This document shows positions 63,101 to 64,000 of a stretch of DNA of 64,000 bases, in pieces (positions within the stretch are counted from its first letter, which is position 1; the number at the start of each line of letters is the position of its first letter). Location: the NCBI RefSeq assembly GCF_027942865.1, contig NC_134506.1, positions 12,794,436 to 12,858,435 on the forward strand, read 5' to 3'. The position numbers and the translations under genes were made by a program. The DNA is from Odontesthes bonariensis. Taxonomy: Eukaryota > Chordata > Actinopteri > Atheriniformes > Atherinopsidae. The notes under the pieces are model-generated. The model saw only the letters and a program-made list of their open reading frames with translations, had not been told where the DNA came from and made no database searches.

Positions 63101-64000
63101 TGTGTCAAAAAGACTACTTCTTCAAGAAGAAAGTGTTCTTTTCTTAAAAATGTGCATCTTTGCTGTGGCATTAGATGAGAAACCAGTGCATTTTCAAATA
63201 ATAAGTCATTCCAATCCATATGTTTAATCTAATTATGTTCACTTTGGGTTGACCTGATCCTGGGTATAATGTGAGTGGGTATAGTGGAATGATGAAGCAC
63301 TTTACACACAATATTCACTAAATGACCCATCCTACTGCTCTTTTTTTCCATGTGTATGTTCAGTATGTGTTCAGTTCTCAAAATTCCAGTGTGCAGAATT
63401 TCGACTGTCACTAAGATCAAAGACACTCCATGACGTTAAAGGGGCTAAAAAGGTCACAGCTGCATCCGAATACACAGAATTTCCTGTCTACCACTTACCC
63501 TCTGTAGCTGCTACATTTGTAACAGTAAACCAAAAGAGCAGAAGGACCATGGAACAGTGTTGTAATAACCCTTGATTCCGGTGTATGAGAACAAAACCTC
63601 AAGTCGGACAACATGGGCACCACTTCCACAGTCCCTAATCCCACTCATTTTACCTTGTTAACATGTTCACAAAGTGTTTCTCATGTGCAACAAGACGACG
63701 CCCTTAGCTTCAGAGAGGTGAGGTCAGACAACTTGACTATTTCGTAGAATATCTGGAGGAATCAGCCCCAACCCATCCTGAGAACTTGTTTGGTGGGGCT
63801 CCAGCAAGTTAGAGGAGAAGCTGAGACAAGTGAGGTGGAGAAGCAAGTTTGTTTTCCTCTGGTTGGTAACATTGCAGATGGGATATATTCTGTGAACGAC
63901 TGTGACTGCACGAAATAAGATTCTGTAAGACTTCATATCTTATCAAAAGATAAGAAACTACGGAAGAAATTGATTCAGTTCATGTGAATACATACCAATT
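60122..64000. other. Right-hand AT-rich region, probably adamts7-like intron, no exon found
   Basis: This 3.9-kb stretch has only short frames, none resembling ADAMTS domains or any other protein on either strand. A LINE 3'-end-like patch is at 61860-61990. Whether it is intron or spacer depends on the position of the missing upstream exons. Confidence 0.45.
61860..61990 (+). repeat. LINE 3'-end-like fragment
   Basis: TCTGTAAAGTACTTTTTGTG followed by AATATAAATAAAGTCTG resembles the 3' end of fish LINEs, like the patch at 10930-11092. There is no coding sequence. Confidence 0.35.

Overview
The window is vertebrate nuclear DNA, almost certainly from a teleost fish, probably a percomorph. The genes are split into many short exons with GT-AG introns. 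The spacers carry fish-type repeats: L2-, RTE- and Rex/CR1-like LINEs, Tc1, hAT, PIF/Harbinger and TTAA-target DNA transposons, an endogenous retrovirus and long (TG)n and (TA)n tracts. Nothing looks bacterial, and I see no operon, CRISPR array, rRNA or tRNA.

Layout. (1) 1-17.4 kb, + strand: tdp1 (tyrosyl-DNA phosphodiesterase 1). I can follow it through 15 coding exons to a complete 618-residue protein with both HxK...N catalytic motifs. Its introns hold an antisense L2 LINE, a 524-bp element with a 9-bp target duplication that carries a helicase-like fragment, an antisense LINE split by a Harbinger element, and a second Harbinger element. (2) 17.4-19.1 kb: spacer with a TTAA-flanked MITE. 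(3) 19.1-40.3 kb, + strand: hmbox1. It has a CpG-rich non-coding first exon, a 9.5-kb 5'UTR intron packed with DNA transposons (one contains a perfect 134-bp inverted repeat), and nine coding exons giving 514 residues. The intron that splits the homeodomain is filled by L2 pieces and a decayed antisense retrovirus. (4) 40.3-46.9 kb: spacer with a Tc1-like element and a SINE-like repeat. (5) 46.97-50.75 kb, + strand: calml4, five exons, 153 residues, four degenerate EF-hands. (6) 53.6-56.4 kb, - strand: the last exon (PLAC domain) and probable long 3'UTR of an adamts7-like gene, convergent with calml4. (7) 57.1-60.0 kb, + strand: a nearly intact RTE-like LINE inserted in a (TA)n tract, probably within the last adamts7 intron. 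(8) 60.1-64.0 kb: spacer or intron with no exon I can support.

The genes do not form a functional system: DNA-adduct repair (tdp1), telomere/transcription factor (hmbox1), brush-border calmodulin-like light chain (calml4) and secreted metalloprotease (adamts7-like). The most interesting signals are two symmetric, function-critical exons (tdp1 exon 12 and the hmbox1 recognition-helix exon) whose splice acceptors abut (TG)n tracts as in human CFTR exon 9; a likely GC-AG intron in tdp1; the 134-bp perfect inverted repeat; and several nested insertions dated relative to each other by target-site duplications. I did not find an obviously new biochemical system.
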